This document shows, in pieces, positions 1 to 11,609 of a DNA stretch of 64,000 nucleotides (the first letter of the stretch is position 1; every line of letters starts with the position of its first letter). Source of the stretch: Entomortierella parvispora (Eukaryota > Mortierellomycota > Mortierellomycetes > Mortierellales > Mortierellaceae); NCBI GenBank assembly GCA_963573315.1, contig OY752141.1, forward strand, positions 558,001 to 622,000. Direction: 5' to 3'. The notes below the pieces were generated by a model. The model ran no database searches. It had not been told where the DNA came from and saw only the letters and a program-made list of their open reading frames with translations. The position numbers and the translations under genes are program-made.

Positions 1-826
1 TGTGTTCTTGCACCTGTTTGCTCTGGTGGGATCTATTATTGACGAGCTGATCTGAGAAAACAATGATATGGACTGCATCTTTTGGGGCCGTTGATTGTCA
101 AACGGGTGTTGGGGAAGGACACAATGGCCTGTCCTCTGTTTGTGTGCAGTTTGTGGATACCACCATGCAACACCCGCCACACTTCTGGGCCATGGTTCAA
201 TGGTTGGCTTTATTCTTGTCCTCTCTTTCTTTTTTCCATTGCTCTTTGCATTCCCATTCTTGTCCTTCCTTCGATTTTATTTTTTTTTCCCTTTCCGTTT
301 GTGTTTGTGGCCACTTTTGCTTGTTCTATTTCTTCTCCGTTCAGGGTTTTTTTTGGTTCTGGATCCACGCGCCGCATGTGCCGACGACGCACATTGTCCA
401 AATGTTAACACGAAGCTCTCAGCCCTTTGATACTCGCTTTGTCGTTTTTGTCAAGTTTCTTTGTCATAGAAAGACAGGAATGTGAGGGAAGACTGTTGAT
501 TCTCGTCCCCCTGAATACTCTGCAATGGTCATTCTTCAAAGCGGGTTTGAGTTCACCATGAAGTTGGCCCATGTCAAGGTGCGTGCGCATGTTTTGGCGT
601 GTTTTGCGGGCAGGAGTGTGCACAGTTTACGATTGTGGTTGCTGAGGTGGCTATGTATGTGCAGTACATCCGAGTCGTGTGGATTTTTTTGAAGCACCGC
701 TCAATTGTTGGCTTTGTCATTCGTTGAATGGAGGTGTGCCCAAAGCGTGCATCGACCATTGCTCCTCTCCCGCACTTCTCGTGCGCGAGGATTAGCCCAG
801 ACTTCTTCTCAGGGGGCTATCACTCT

Positions 827-857
<31 letters not shown>

Positions 858-1672
858 GGGTCTCACAAAGTCATGGTTATTCTCCTTTCCCCGCCCCCTT
901 TCCTTTTCGTCTCCTTCGCCCAAAGACAACAATTCAACCTGGCGCGTATTACCCAATAAGGATGCTCTCATCAGTTCGTAATAGTGCTAGACCATGGTTT
1001 CCCGCTCGCCACCTCAATTGTTTTTTTGTGTTTCCGTGTGCTTTTGTTTGTGAACAATTGGCCCTTGCAAGGATTTGATGGTGTTTGTACTTTCGAAAAG
1101 GAAACGGGACGAGAATTTTCAGTTGTTGTTGCGGAGGTCCTTGCGTCTGAAAAAGCTCGTTAAAAAACATTCCCCCTTCAAAACTCTCTTCGAATGAGAG
1201 AGGTTTGGGAAACGGAGATATACCCCGAGACCCCGAGACTCCGAAAAGAGAAGACAGAGAGCATTACGATTTTGCAATAGACGTCGAGATGCGATATGGA
1301 TGACATTGAAGAGAATCAACAAATTCCAGGATGACGAGAAGAAAGAACGAGCTCTGCTTGTTTGTTACGAGAAGATACAACGAGCTCTACTTGTTTGTTG
1401 TTTTCAATCATGGAAAAACTCTTGAAATACAAGTGTTCTTGAGAGGGAACTGGAGCAGATCTGACTGATCTTGCAGGTCGGTGTTGCTGTCTACAACGTT
1501 TCGCTGAAAAAAAAATCGCGTTACAAACCTCCTGCAAGACTCCTGCAGATGCAGCTCCATTCATTTATTATTACACTGGCACAGTTCTTGGACGTTAACA
1601 TCAATGTCCTGAAATTCGTTGGACGTCGAGGCTGACTTGGAGAAGAGAGGGGGAGAGGGGGTTCAACGACTC
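1..1672. other. left-edge intergenic stretch, no gene recognised
   Basis: No frame here gives a protein I recognise; open frames are short and rich in Phe/Leu from T-rich DNA. A T homopolymer of more than 20 bases lies near 829-857. A 33-bp tandem duplication sits at 1335-1400 and is listed separately. The right end should contain the 3' untranslated region of the minus-strand acetyltransferase gene. Confidence 0.6.
1335..1400. repeat. 33-bp imperfect tandem duplication
   Basis: Two adjacent 33-bp units, 1335-1367 and 1368-1400, share the core CGAGCTCT(G/A)CTTGTTTGTT and differ at only a few positions. The unit length is a multiple of three, but no supported reading frame crosses it. Its function is unknown. 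Confidence 0.8.
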
Positions 1673-3305
1673 TCACAAAAGATCCTTGCTGAGAATCTCG
1701 TAGTCGAACCGAGATGCCCTTCCGCGCGTGAGGCAAACACATGGAGAGATCTCATCATATCTGTACCTACGAAACCAGCGATAAAAAATAGAATAAAGTC
1801 CATGCATGGCGTACTCATGATCAGTACTAGGAGACGATTGAGCCGTTGAAAACTGTTGAAAACCGTTATCCATTGCATGTTTCTCTCACGCAGGGCTCTC
1901 CACTCTTTTTTTTTTCTCTTTCTCTCTCGGTCAAACTGGAACGGTACTTACTGGAGTTGGTCAATGTAGAACTTGATCGCGCTCTTGTTTGCTGCGAGAG
2001 TGAGAACAAGGAAGAGGAAAGCACGTGACTAACGCGTCTTTGGGCGCAACATATCCTCAAAAACAGAGATGGGATGAGGACAAACCTTTAAAGACTGTGA
2101 GCATGACCTTTTCCATCGATGTCTGCTGACCAATGGACTCTAAAAGTCTGATAAGATATGCACCAATGCCCTTTCGCTGGTATTCTGATATAACCTGGAT
2201 CTCAAAGCTAGGTATCCAACGATAGACAATCATTGTATCAGGCACCAACTTTCATTCTCGTCGCAGTGATATTATCACGGCCTATTGTCACTTACCAGTA
2301 GGCCACCTCGGCGTCGCGGTCAGTCATGGTTTCCTCCTCCACAAACTGAAAGTGAACCATGGCGACTGGGACGTTGTTGTGGAAGGTAATCAGGTACCGT
2401 GACAATTCATCCTGCATCTCCTCCTCCTTATCCTCTCGGCACCATCCATCCTTTGACTTCATGTACCTAATCATCGCGTTGTTGGGTTGCATATTAGTGC
2501 AGAAATGAAGAGATTAGCTTCTCTTTTGCAATGGATCTATCCAAAGTGATATCCACCAGAATCACGTACAGTTCTTCCATGTTGGACTCGACCAGATCGA
2601 GTGCAAATGAGCGTAAGGCTTTTGGCATGTCTTCGATATGGTATGCAGTCGTGGAGAGGATACAGGCAGGATCGCTTTCATGGTTGCAGAAACACCGGGG
2701 AGAATGAGAAAGAAAGACAAAGACCGAGGGACGGAACAAAATTAATGAGAAGGTCACGGTGCATCAGGTCGCAGAAACAGCGGGGAGAGACAGGGGAAAG
2801 ACAGAGAAGGAACCAAAGGGGCTCTTTTTGGCGCCTGAGGTGCCACCAGCGAGCATCCTTGTTCCTAGCTCCTTCTCCACAAATAGTCTCGGTCGTCCTG
2901 GATGGCTGGATGGCAAGATGGCAGAGTAATTTAACAGAATAATAAAATACCTTGGAGGCGAATAGTCCCTGCCGGACTCTAGCATGTCATTCAATTGGGC
3001 CGAGGAAAGCTGGGTTGTTGCGGTGAAGGACAGAGTGGGTAAGAAAGGAGGGTGGTTTTTTTTGGGTGGGGTGGGGGGAGAAGAGATTACAACGATTGGG
3101 ATAACAATACACACCCAAACACATAGCCCCAGTCAAAGAAGCACGTTTGTTGTTGAGCAACATCACGAAGGAACGACGCAAAGAAAGACAAAAAAAAAGA
3201 AATAAAAAAAAAAATGGCCAAAGAGCAGTAGACCAAAACACCAACGAGAGACACAAATAAAGACGAGACTGACCTGGCAGGCGCGAGCCAGCTTTGAATC
3301 ATTGG
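1673..3305 (-). CDS. NAA40: NatD-type N-alpha-acetyltransferase (NAA40-like), 5' end unresolved
   Basis: GNAT-fold acetyltransferase that resembles NAA40/NatD, the family that acetylates the N-terminal serine of histones H4 and H2A. Minus-strand exons I could join in phase are 2951-3009, 2570-2674, 2296-2466, 2086-2207, 1952-1991 and 1673-1766; a further upstream exon, 3274-3305, also fits. The joined protein contains FALDLVESNMEELY, then AYCFEIQV and the acetyl-CoA binding loop QRKGIGAYLI (the R/Q-x-x-G-x-G/A signature), then VMLTVFKANKSAIKFY and the C-terminal YDEISPC...YEILS element typical of NatD. The first exon, expected to be Lys-rich, lies in or near the low-complexity DNA beyond 3306 and I cannot place it, so the span given is a minimum. 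The family call is strong from motif order; the N-terminal exons are less certain. Confidence 0.8.
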
Positions 3306-3495
3306 CTGTGGCGTGCTATCGAAAGAAGAGAAGGAAAGACGAGAAAAGGGTGAGTTGACCTGTGCCTGTGGGCAAAGAAGAGGCGGGGGTGATCAGGAGG
3401 ACACATTGAACGCATGGGCGTTGCGCGCAAGGACTGTCCATGTCCGGATCTAGGCTGTCTGCTCATTCTTCTTGGAGAGGAGCAATGGCGCACAT

Positions 3496-3560
3496 GCAGA
3501 CAGACAGACAATGCAGACAGACAGACGGACGGACAGACATGCAGACAGACAGACAAGGCA
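3496..3560. repeat. (CAGA)n-type tetranucleotide array
   Basis: Short CAGA/GACA tetranucleotide runs are broken by GCAT and CGGACGG interruptions. This is a simple-sequence repeat in the NatD-like/RasGEF intergenic region. Confidence 0.8.
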
Positions 3561-3764
3561 CAGCCATGAAGTAAGCACACAGGGCTGGCTACCTTTGGCA
3601 TGGAGGGATGGACAAGAAGAGGGACAAGGCAACAACACCAGGCAGACCGGCAGACCGACAGGGCAAGCAGCAGGGAACGAGAGAAAGAGAGCAAGAACAA
3701 ATGAAGGAACCTCGTTTTTTACATGGCGATTGTGCGCCACTTTGTTCCTCTGTGCCCTTGCTTC

Positions 3765-3890
3765 TTCCCTTGCCTTCCTCCCTTCCTTCCTTCCTTCCTT
3801 CACACTATTGCCATCCCTCTCTTCCTCTCTTCCTCTCTTCCTTTCTTCCATCCTTCCATCCATCCATCCATCCACCCATCCATCCCACCT
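3765..3890. repeat. (CTTC)n / (CATC)n pyrimidine repeat block
   Basis: A near-continuous pyrimidine-rich tract in which CCTTC, TCTTC and CATC units follow each other. On the opposite strand it would encode Lys/Glu/Gly repeats, which explains the long spurious open frames there. Confidence 0.8.
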
Positions 3891-4233
3891 GCTCATTCTC
3901 CACACCCCAGTGCCATTCGCTGCTGCCCGGGATCCTTCTCTTCTGCACCACCACATCCCGACCAGACCAGCCCCTGCTGTTGACATCCACTCGTCCTTTG
4001 ACAAGCACACACACACACACACACCAGCCCCACAGCTCGTCCTCTCCTCCTCGCATTCTTCATCCCCTCTATCTTTGACACTTGTTATCCCCCCGCTCTG
4101 CCCTCGACCGACCTTGCTCCCTCTCCCTGCTACAGCCTTGCTCCAGCTTCGTCCGCCAACGTCTGGGCTCTAGCACCTTCCGGGGCCCCATTGGCCATCC
4201 CCCATCTCGAAAAAGAGAGCATTCATCCCATCG

Positions 4234-7200
4234 ATGGACGAGATCCAGCCCATGCTGGCAAGGTCAGCCGATGCCCTGTCCTCCGGCAACTTCAAGGTAC
4301 CGACAGACCAGACAAATGCATGCATGCCATGCCTTGCTCCTCTTTGTCATCCAACGACCCGTGCTCGCATACACACACAGACTGTAGACACAACACACAC
4401 ACACACACAGACACTAATTTTGTTTTTAATATCGCTCTCCTATCGTGAAACCATCCTTCCAAAACCTGATGGCGGACCCGACCTCACTCCTTCTTGCTCC
4501 TTCCTCAGGATGCCTACTTCACCTACCTGGACATCATCGACCTTGCTGCGATCGAACTCCGCAAAGTCAAGTTCATTGCCAATGGTACGTTGTTGCATGT
4601 CTCCCCCTGCTATTGAATGACGCGTGAAGCCCTGTCCTGTCCTGTCCTGTCAATGTCCTCTGTGTTAGTCCTTCCTGGCAAGGTTTCGCGCTCCAGACCC
4701 ACTCACCCACCTTATTTTTTTAAATGGTGTTCGTTGGCTCAACTGTACTTTTTTTTTTTTTTTTTGCCCTTTTCACTTGCTGGCTGTTGTCAATAGTCGC
4801 CATCACATCCACAACGACCGTGTCGCTCATATCCGTCGCTCGGTCCAGCATCGGCTTTGCTCAGGACATCCTCTCGAAACACAATGCTGCTATCGCTGCC
4901 ATCAATGAGCCACCAGCAATCCCGCGCAAGACCTCGCTCTCGCGCCACTCGGATCGGATAACCTCCGGACAGACACGGACTGTCACCATGCTCACCGAAC
5001 AGCTGCAGCAGGCCTCCGTTACCTCTTTGGACCCTGGATCAGAGCCCCAGCCCACGATAACCCCTTCCTCCTCCTCCTCCTCGTCAACATCCACGCCGTC
5101 ACCCGCTAGCTCTCGGATCTCAGCTTTTGCTTCCAGGTCAAACTCAGTCTCGGGTTCAGGAGCTGGCTACAGCGGCCTGTCTTCACCGCCTCCCCCAAGT
5201 CGGCCAACTCCATCCATCCCCCCCAAACCAACACGGCGACCTCCGCAACAGCCTGGAACTCCTCCGACCCCTACCAACAGGAGCCCAATCCTAGGGTTTT
5301 CAGAAAATGGCACCATGGGAGGCACCACAGCACAAAGTCATCGGAGCACCGTGCTCCACCACCACCACCACAACAACAGCGTGCACACCTTGCCGCGGCC
5401 GGATCACTCGGCCCGTCCTCAGTCCATGCCTCCCCAGAGCTTGTACTCAAGTAGTCTCGAGTCACCGCCTCAGTCAAAACCACCCTTGCCACCAAAACCT
5501 GCGCGCCTGTACCGCAAGCTGAGCGACGTCAAGCCAGAGGATCATTCCATGGAGGACGATGACTCGGATGATGACGATGAGGATGAAGATGACGATGATT
5601 TGGAAGGTTCGTCTTTTTGCTCATAAAGAGAAAGAAGAGAGAGAGTGAGAGAGTGAGAGATAAAAAACAAAGAGAGAGAATTGCGTCGACTAACGTTTCT
5701 GTATCACACAACACAGGCCACGTTTTTTCACCGACACTGAACAGGAGGGCATCGTCGCCCAGCATTGCCATACCCACACCAGCTCGTCGTCCAGGAACTC
5801 CTCTCTCTGTACCCTCATCACCCACTCTCTCACCCTCCAGCATCTCCTCCAGCATTTCATCCGCGGATCGCTCCCGGCCATATACCCTGCTCCAGTATAC
5901 TGCTCTAGGTCAACCCAACTCGTTCATCACCGTCATCCCAGATGGTAGCGTCGACCCTACAAACATGGTCGAGGCAGAACGGATCAGTGGCGACAATGAG
6001 GATCAACTAGATCAAAAAACCTATGGTCCCTCGGATCATATACCCATGATCCCAGTGACTCCCCTTCGAACCACCCATCGGACCCTGGTCGAAAAGGAAA
6101 AGAGCTGCTCCGCAAAACTGTCAGAGACAAAGCTGATGCTTCAAGAAAAAACATCTGGATCCAAAAAGGACCCACAGGACCAAGATGTGGATGTTCAGAC
6201 CTTGCAGGAGAACTTGAACAAGTACACCTCTATGATCTCCAACGTGATGGCCACAATTACCAAAGTACGGGAACTTTTGTACAGATCAGCTAGCATCACC
6301 TCCATTCTTGAGTTTCCGGCTTACTTGGTCGCATACCAACTGACCTTGGTCGAGTCGGCCATCTTTTTGGAGATTCCGCCCTCGGCCCTGCTGACACACT
6401 CGCCTAAAACACCTCACCGAGCCATCACAGCCTCGACAGATTTCTTCAATTATCTGACACGGATGATTGAGTACTCTGTCCTATTCCCCCCAGAAGCCTC
6501 GGGCCGTGCCCAATGTATGCACTATTGGGTCAAGGTGGCAGTCAAGCTGCACGAACTCGAAAATTTCCAGACACTTAAAGCAGTCCTATCCGCTCTTGGA
6601 ACGCCGCCAGTGAAGCGACTGAAACGTACCTGGGGATTTGTCCCTCGGAAGAGCATGCACAAGCTGGAAACTCTCTCGGAATTGATGAGTGAAGGGCGGA
6701 ACTATGGAAAATACCGGGAAATGATGAGTAGTTTGAATGCCGGAACCCAGCTGTTGTCCCCATCCATGGTCTCACCTGTCCAACACTCAGCAATGGCTAC
6801 AGTTACATCTTCAACCTCGGCACCGACTGGCAGCGGCAAGCTAGATATTTTGACTCTCAATGGTGTGAGCAACGGCCTGTCCAATTTGGGTTTCCGTGCC
6901 AAGGAAGCGGCTCGGAGGCCCATGGTACCATTTTTGGGAACATTTATCATGGATATAACCTACTTGTTGGCGGCAGTCAAAAAGGGAACCAACAACAGTA
7001 ACGTGGCTCCACCCATCTCGGCCTCGATACCAGCCACCTCTAGCCTAAGAGAAAAGCCTGCACCCGGCAGTGCCCCATCCTCGATCAGTACACACTTTGC
7101 GCCTGAGGACGATGTTCGGATACAGGATCTGTTGATGACCCTAACAGCGTACCAGTCAGGTCCCAAGTATTCCTCACAGCCGCCCAGATCTTATATCAAA

Positions 7201-7695
7201 GCTGCGACCAAGAACCATCACCATTTCAGAGCGCCGTCATTGACTTCAGCATTGCATCGGACGGCCAAATACAGGACAAGCTCAGTGGATCGACAAATTA
7301 TAGGAGGGAATATCACCCATCAATCGTCGTATGATGAAGAAGAAGACGATGTCTCAGGCAATGGCATCCGACCAACCCAACAGCTGATCTTGCATTACCT
7401 ATTGACGCGACCTTGGGTGCCCGAGAGGATGGTGGATGAGTTGAGCACAATCCGAGAGCCGCCCAAGAACAAGAGTTCGACTCCCTCGAATCCCACCTCC
7501 AGGACGAGTACGAGCGGATCTACGCAGAGCTGGCCAGGACTGAGTCCGAACGGGGGTGGTGTTGGCTCTGGATCAATTTACAGTCAAGTCTCTTCAGGGA
7601 CCAGCTACACGCATCGGGGAAGCACGGGTAGCAACAGTGGCGATGGCATCAATGGTAGCGGAGGCAGCTCTCGACCCACCAGTGTTGATGAATAA
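4234..7695 (+). CDS. RasGEF (Cdc25-domain) protein with proline-rich N-terminal half
   Basis: Predicted guanine nucleotide exchange factor for Ras-family GTPases. Exons 4234-4296, 4509-4584, 4797-5606 and 5717-7695 join in phase to 975 aa. Residues 1-85 look helical and contain FTYLDIIDLAAIELRKVKF. Residues about 85-310 are Ser/Pro-rich with SH3-ligand-like motifs (PSIPPKPTRRPP, KPPLPPKPARLY) and end in an Asp/Glu run. The catalytic domain is at about 500-735: AYQLTLVESAIF (QLT motif), LHELENFQTLKAVLSAL (the conserved NF...IL..L helix), RLKRTW and PFLGTFIMDITYL (the PFLG-x-x-x-x-D signature). After that come a low-complexity insert and a conserved-looking YLLTRPWVPERMVDEL near 875-895. The start ATG at 4234 follows the promoter-like intergenic DNA and opens the first in-phase exon. 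No RasGEF N-terminal module (REM) was evident to me. The exact Ras partner is unknown. Confidence 0.87.
4632..4651. repeat. (CCTGT)n run in RasGEF intron 2
   Basis: Four near-perfect CCTGT pentamers lie inside the second intron of the RasGEF gene, which also holds a T run at 4750-4765. Confidence 0.7.
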
Positions 7696-8193
7696 CCATT
7701 CTGAAAAAAGGGCCAGAGAAATGACTGGCACCTTGCTTTTTCATGTTGATCTCCCACCCGTCCCACCAACTTCACTTCGCCATCCTGAACATATTGTAAA
7801 GTAAAAAAAGCTACCGAAAAATAAAAAAAAGGAAAAAGAGCACTGCTCCTTCCCGCATAGATCCCCTTGCCGAGCGTCTGCTTGATATCAAGGTGCAGCG
7901 CCCGTGACGCAGAGGGCATATTAGGATTTGCGTAGTATGGAGATCAAATAAAAAAGCACGAGTCGAAGGATGCTTAAGGCGCAGCTCGGTGGAATTCTAA
8001 CTCTGGGGCATAGGGCAATGGCGGGCTGACCACGGCTGGGCTAGGGCTTGGTTCTAGGATACATGGGATAGGCTGTCATAAGGAGCGTATATGAACTGGA
8101 GGGAGCTTTACAACTCTTTTCCTCAACTCTTCCAACTTCATCTACTCAAGGACTATCAAACATTCTCGCCCTTCCATCTGTCAAACTTATCCA
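7696..8193. other. RasGEF 3' region and lactone-oxidase promoter
   Basis: The left part is presumably the RasGEF 3' untranslated region, with AATAAA-like polyadenylation signals near 7820 and 7947. The right part, which is pyrimidine-rich just before 8194, should hold the promoter and leader of the next gene. No coding signal is visible. Confidence 0.6.
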
Positions 8194-10449
8194 ATGACCT
8201 TAAACACATTCATTCGTCGTCTGAAGCAGGACATCACCAACCGTACCTCTCGTTCCAAGGTTGGAAAGAAGGGTAGGGGTGCCGCATCTGTCGATTCTCT
8301 AGTAGAGGGGCTTCAGGTGTCCACCCATCCGATCGTGACCCCTCCTATTGACAATATCCATGATAACAACCTGGCGCCGAACGCGTGGACCAATTGGGCC
8401 GGCAACCAGAGTTGCGTACCAGCCCAAATCTTTCACCCTACAACTCAAGAAGAGCTGTTTGCGATTGTGCAACAGGCCAAGGAGGCCAAGAAAAAAATTC
8501 GTTGCGCGGCCACAGGCCACACCTGGTCGTCTTCATCTGTGATCCAAGGCGACGGGTACCTGGTCGTGGTCAATGATATGAAAAAGATATATTCCCCTCT
8601 CCATGTCGAGGGAGACGTGTGGACGGTCGAGTTGGAGACAGGTGTTTTGGTGAAGGACTTGGACGACATGCTGCGTGCCTACGACCCTCCTCTCGCCTTG
8701 CCCTCCAACGTTGTGCTGGACTCTGTAAGCCATCGAGTCATTGCGGAGAGAGAGAAAATAGTCTTTGTTTTCAAAGAAAACTAATGTAACCATTTCCTTT
8801 TTGTTCAAAACTGCCTCTGACAAATACAATGCCCTTAGGTCCGATATGGTGGTATCCTGTCATTAGGATGTGTACGTTCCCAGCAATGGCACTTATGACC
8901 ACTCTTTAATTTCCACACAGCAAAGTCTCGAAAAAAAAAAAAAAAAAAAAAAAAAGCAGTTACGGCTGTGTTGATCCTAACATTTTGGTCCCCCTGCTCT
9001 CTTTAGCATGGAGCTGCAACACAGACTCGCACGCTACCAGACCTTGTGAGTGAAGTCAAAATCATTGACGCCCACGGGGTCTTGAATACGTTCTCGAAGG
9101 AGAAGGATCCACAAGAGTTTGCAGCTGCGGTCATCAACCTTGGTTTATTGGGAATCATTTACAGCTATACTCTACGAGTTGAGCCAATGTTCAACCTACA
9201 TGTGGTAACGTACTGTGGCCTGGTCGGCTTTTTTCGTGTTTCTAGAAGGAGCGGCTATCCTGACTTTGGCTATCCTGACTTGAACATTCACGGGTATCAT
9301 CTCTCGCACGCCTATACTCTTTAACAAAAAAAAAATACCCTCTGATAGACCGACACGTACCCTCCATTGAGCGACTACTTTGCATCGCCGAAACTCGGCG
9401 GTCCAAAGATCAAGGCCATGGTTCTTGGGAACCAAGCAACCGAGATCTTTTACTGGCCCTTCAATACCTCTGGGTTAGGTGCCTCTAACGATCATCTGTG
9501 GATCAAACAATGGCAACGATCCACCTTGCCCGTCACAAAGTCACCCGACCAAGAAAAGTTTCTTCAAATGACTCAAAACTTGGAAACGGTCTTTGGAAAC
9601 AAGATGTACGAGTTTATGGCTCAGAACCCGAGCTGTACACCGTTCTTGGACTGCCTGCTGTTCACAGTTTTGAAATCGGATGATGAGAAGGTTTTGGAAG
9701 CCCCGGACGCGATTCATTACCAGGCTGGCATTGACAACATCCCTTGTAAGTTTTATATTCACTCAAAAAAATACTTTTGGGCTTCACATGCTAACATCTC
9801 TTTTTATTCTTTCCTTTTGCAGGCTTGGACTTGGAAATGGCATTCAAGGCTGACGACAACTTTGAGAACGTGGTCCAAGCCTGGAACTACGTGATTGATC
9901 AGGTTAGTTGTATATGTTCTTCACAAGAGGTACGAGTGTGGCAATAACTGATAACAAGCATTTTTTTTTTCTTTTTTTTTGTCTCTCAGATGTACGAGGA
10001 GGCAGCGCACAACAACTTTCCGTTTAACCTTACAATGGAAATGAGATTTGTCAAAGCATCTGACATGACCCTGTCGAACGCGTACGACCAGGATAAAGAC
10101 GCGATCTTTTGCATGATTGAGGTGCTCTCTGTGATCAACACCAAAGGTTATGAGGCATTTTCAGCCAAAGTGGCCAAGTACTGGATGGATGAGTTCCAAG
10201 CAAAGTAAGTAGAAAGGAGATCGATACTTCACGGGCAGTGGGGAGACGATAATATCTAATATTGCCAATCGGATCTCAACCTTGAATAGACCTCATTGGG
10301 CCAAGATGTGGGAGCATGTGCCGGGTATCGTACCTTATTTGCGGCAAAAGACTGGTAGTCGCTTGGACGAGTTTGAGGCGATACGCAGAAAGTATGATCC
10401 TGAGGGCATGTTCATGAACAAGACATTTGCCGCGCTCCTCGGTCACTGA
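8194..10449 (+). CDS. ALO1: D-arabinono-1,4-lactone oxidase (FAD-linked aldonolactone oxidase)
   Basis: Catalyses the last step of D-erythroascorbate synthesis in fungi, oxidising D-arabinono-1,4-lactone with reduction of oxygen. Seven exons, 8194-8724, 8839-8871, 9007-9204, 9349-9745, 9823-9902, 9990-10204 and 10290-10449, keep phase and give 537 aa. The FAD-binding domain (about 80-250) shows AATGHTWSSSS, where the His of the GH(S/T) motif is the usual site of flavin attachment in the VAO family, and LGCHGAATQTRTLPDL. The C-terminal ALO domain ends with PHWAKMWEH, the conserved H-W-x-K motif of aldonolactone oxidases, then EFEAIRRKYDPEGMF. The second exon is only 33 bp, and the intron after it carries an A run. 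L-gulonolactone oxidase is the alternative substrate assignment; the fungal context favours the arabinono-lactone. Confidence 0.88.
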
Positions 10450-11151
10450 TCTGGGTCTTGGCTCGTGCGGGTGTACACCCTTAAGTAATCGCGTAGCACT
10501 TTGTTTGCCACCATGTCTCTTTCCCGCTGTTTTCCTTCACTCGCACACCTGTTTGCCCTGGACTCTCACCCCTCTCCTGCCTCTTCTACCTTGTCCCTAT
10601 CCTTCTCCGTAGTATCCACGTCTTTGTTCCCTCGGTGTTTGTAGAGTGCCGATGGCTGCCTCCTTCTCGTAGGCGCCAAGACCAACACGGTCTGTTTCAC
10701 TCGGTCGTCAAGGTGGGAGATGGGAGTGGACTGACAAAGAACAGGGCCACAGGTAGATGTTGTTTTGAAAGTAAAAAGAATAAAAAATGCTGTAAAACGT
10801 GCGAACAATCCAACTGTGTGAACATGGATGGCAATGATGACATGGCAACATGACAACTCATGGAACAGTGAGCCCAAACCAAAAAAAAGACGCCACCAAA
10901 ACTGAATGTCACACACGCTGATTGTGTACATTCAATGGTGATTGAGGGGAGCCAGAATGGAGACGAGGAGAGGAGAGGTAGAGAGGGTGGGTGAAATAAG
11001 AAAAGCAAAGAGTTCGGGCAGCCCCGAAGGACTGCCCAACTCCCCCCAACGCATCGGCACCGCACCCATTTTGGATGAAGGCATAGCGCCGCCCCCCTCG
11101 AGGAATAGGCCTACAGCGGGAGGGGCGTCATACTGCATAACCTGACAATCA
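10450..11151. other. intergenic DNA between ALO1 and the ABC transporter
   Basis: No gene is recognised. A hairpin (11016-11037) and a tRNA-like element just beyond the right edge are listed separately. The open frames on both strands show no family motif. Confidence 0.55.
11016..11037. other. inverted repeat able to form a hairpin
   Basis: GGGCAG and CTGCCC flank a short inner CC/GG pairing with a CGAA loop; only one inner mismatch interrupts the stem. It lies 115 bp from the tRNA-like element and could belong to the same retroposed unit. It is not a bacterial-style terminator. Confidence 0.6.
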
Positions 11152-11226
11152 GGTCTGTGCCGAGGATCGAACCCGGGAAGAAAGAATCCTGGTATTGCGA
11201 AAACACCACGAGACTATCTCACAGAC
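11152..11226 (-). pseudogene. tRNA-like element (tRNA pseudogene or SINE head)
   Basis: On the minus strand, 75 nt have a perfect 7-bp acceptor-type stem (GTCTGTG with CACAGAC) and a T arm, CCGGG-TTCGATC-CTCGG, containing an exact RNA polymerase III B box (GGTTCGATCC). An A-box-like stretch, GATAGTCTCGTGGT, lies near the 5' end. The segment where the anticodon arm should be does not form a 5-bp stem, so I do not call a working tRNA. A degenerate tRNA or the head of a tRNA-derived SINE fits better. No oligo-T stop follows immediately. Confidence 0.6.
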
Positions 11227-11609
11227 CTTTTTGTACCTACTATGTTTTGGACCATGCACAAATGTCGATTTTTGATCAGTCACGTGATATTTGATCAGTG
11301 GTCCGTGGGTGGGCGCAAATGGTGAAAACGACCATTCGTGTTGAATGCTTGTCTTCGGTTACGTCCATCCATCCATGACCCAACATTACTTTCCCATGGC
11401 AGATCCAAATTGTTCATAATAATAATAGATTTATTCTTTGTTTTAGAAGGCATAGAAGCAAAAGTTGTGTAGATGCAGGGATATGTGGGGGGAGAGGGAG
11501 GGGGTCTAGTTTGTGGCTGTGAAGGGTGGAATTAAAAAGAAAAGTGAAAAAAGAAACAGAATCCAAGAGCAGAGAATGAGAAAAGGAGACTCTCCTCCAA
11601 TCTGGACCT
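11227..11609. other. 3' flank of the ABC transporter gene
   Basis: A minus-strand AATAAA at 11430-11435 lies about 175 bp beyond the transporter stop codon and is a likely polyadenylation signal. I see nothing else, apart from a TCACGTGAT motif near 11279. Confidence 0.6.

Larger units (their letters stand above)
3306..4233. other. intergenic DNA with clustered microsatellites
   Basis: This lies between the divergent NatD-like and RasGEF genes. It holds a (CAGA)n-like array at about 3496-3560, (CTTC)n/(CTTT)n runs at about 3765-3850, (CATC)n at about 3850-3890 and a (CA)n run at 4009-4024. Open frames here on both strands are products of these repeats. It must carry the RasGEF promoter and probably the first exon of the NatD-like gene. 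Confidence 0.7.

Noticed and set aside
3450-4173. Open frames of 150-230 codons on both strands
   Set aside because: They are coded by CAGA, CTTC and CATC repeats. The products are low-complexity and overlap on both strands.
11152-11226. Functional tRNA gene
   Set aside because: Acceptor and T arms fit, but the region of the anticodon arm does not form a stem, so no anticodon can be read with confidence.
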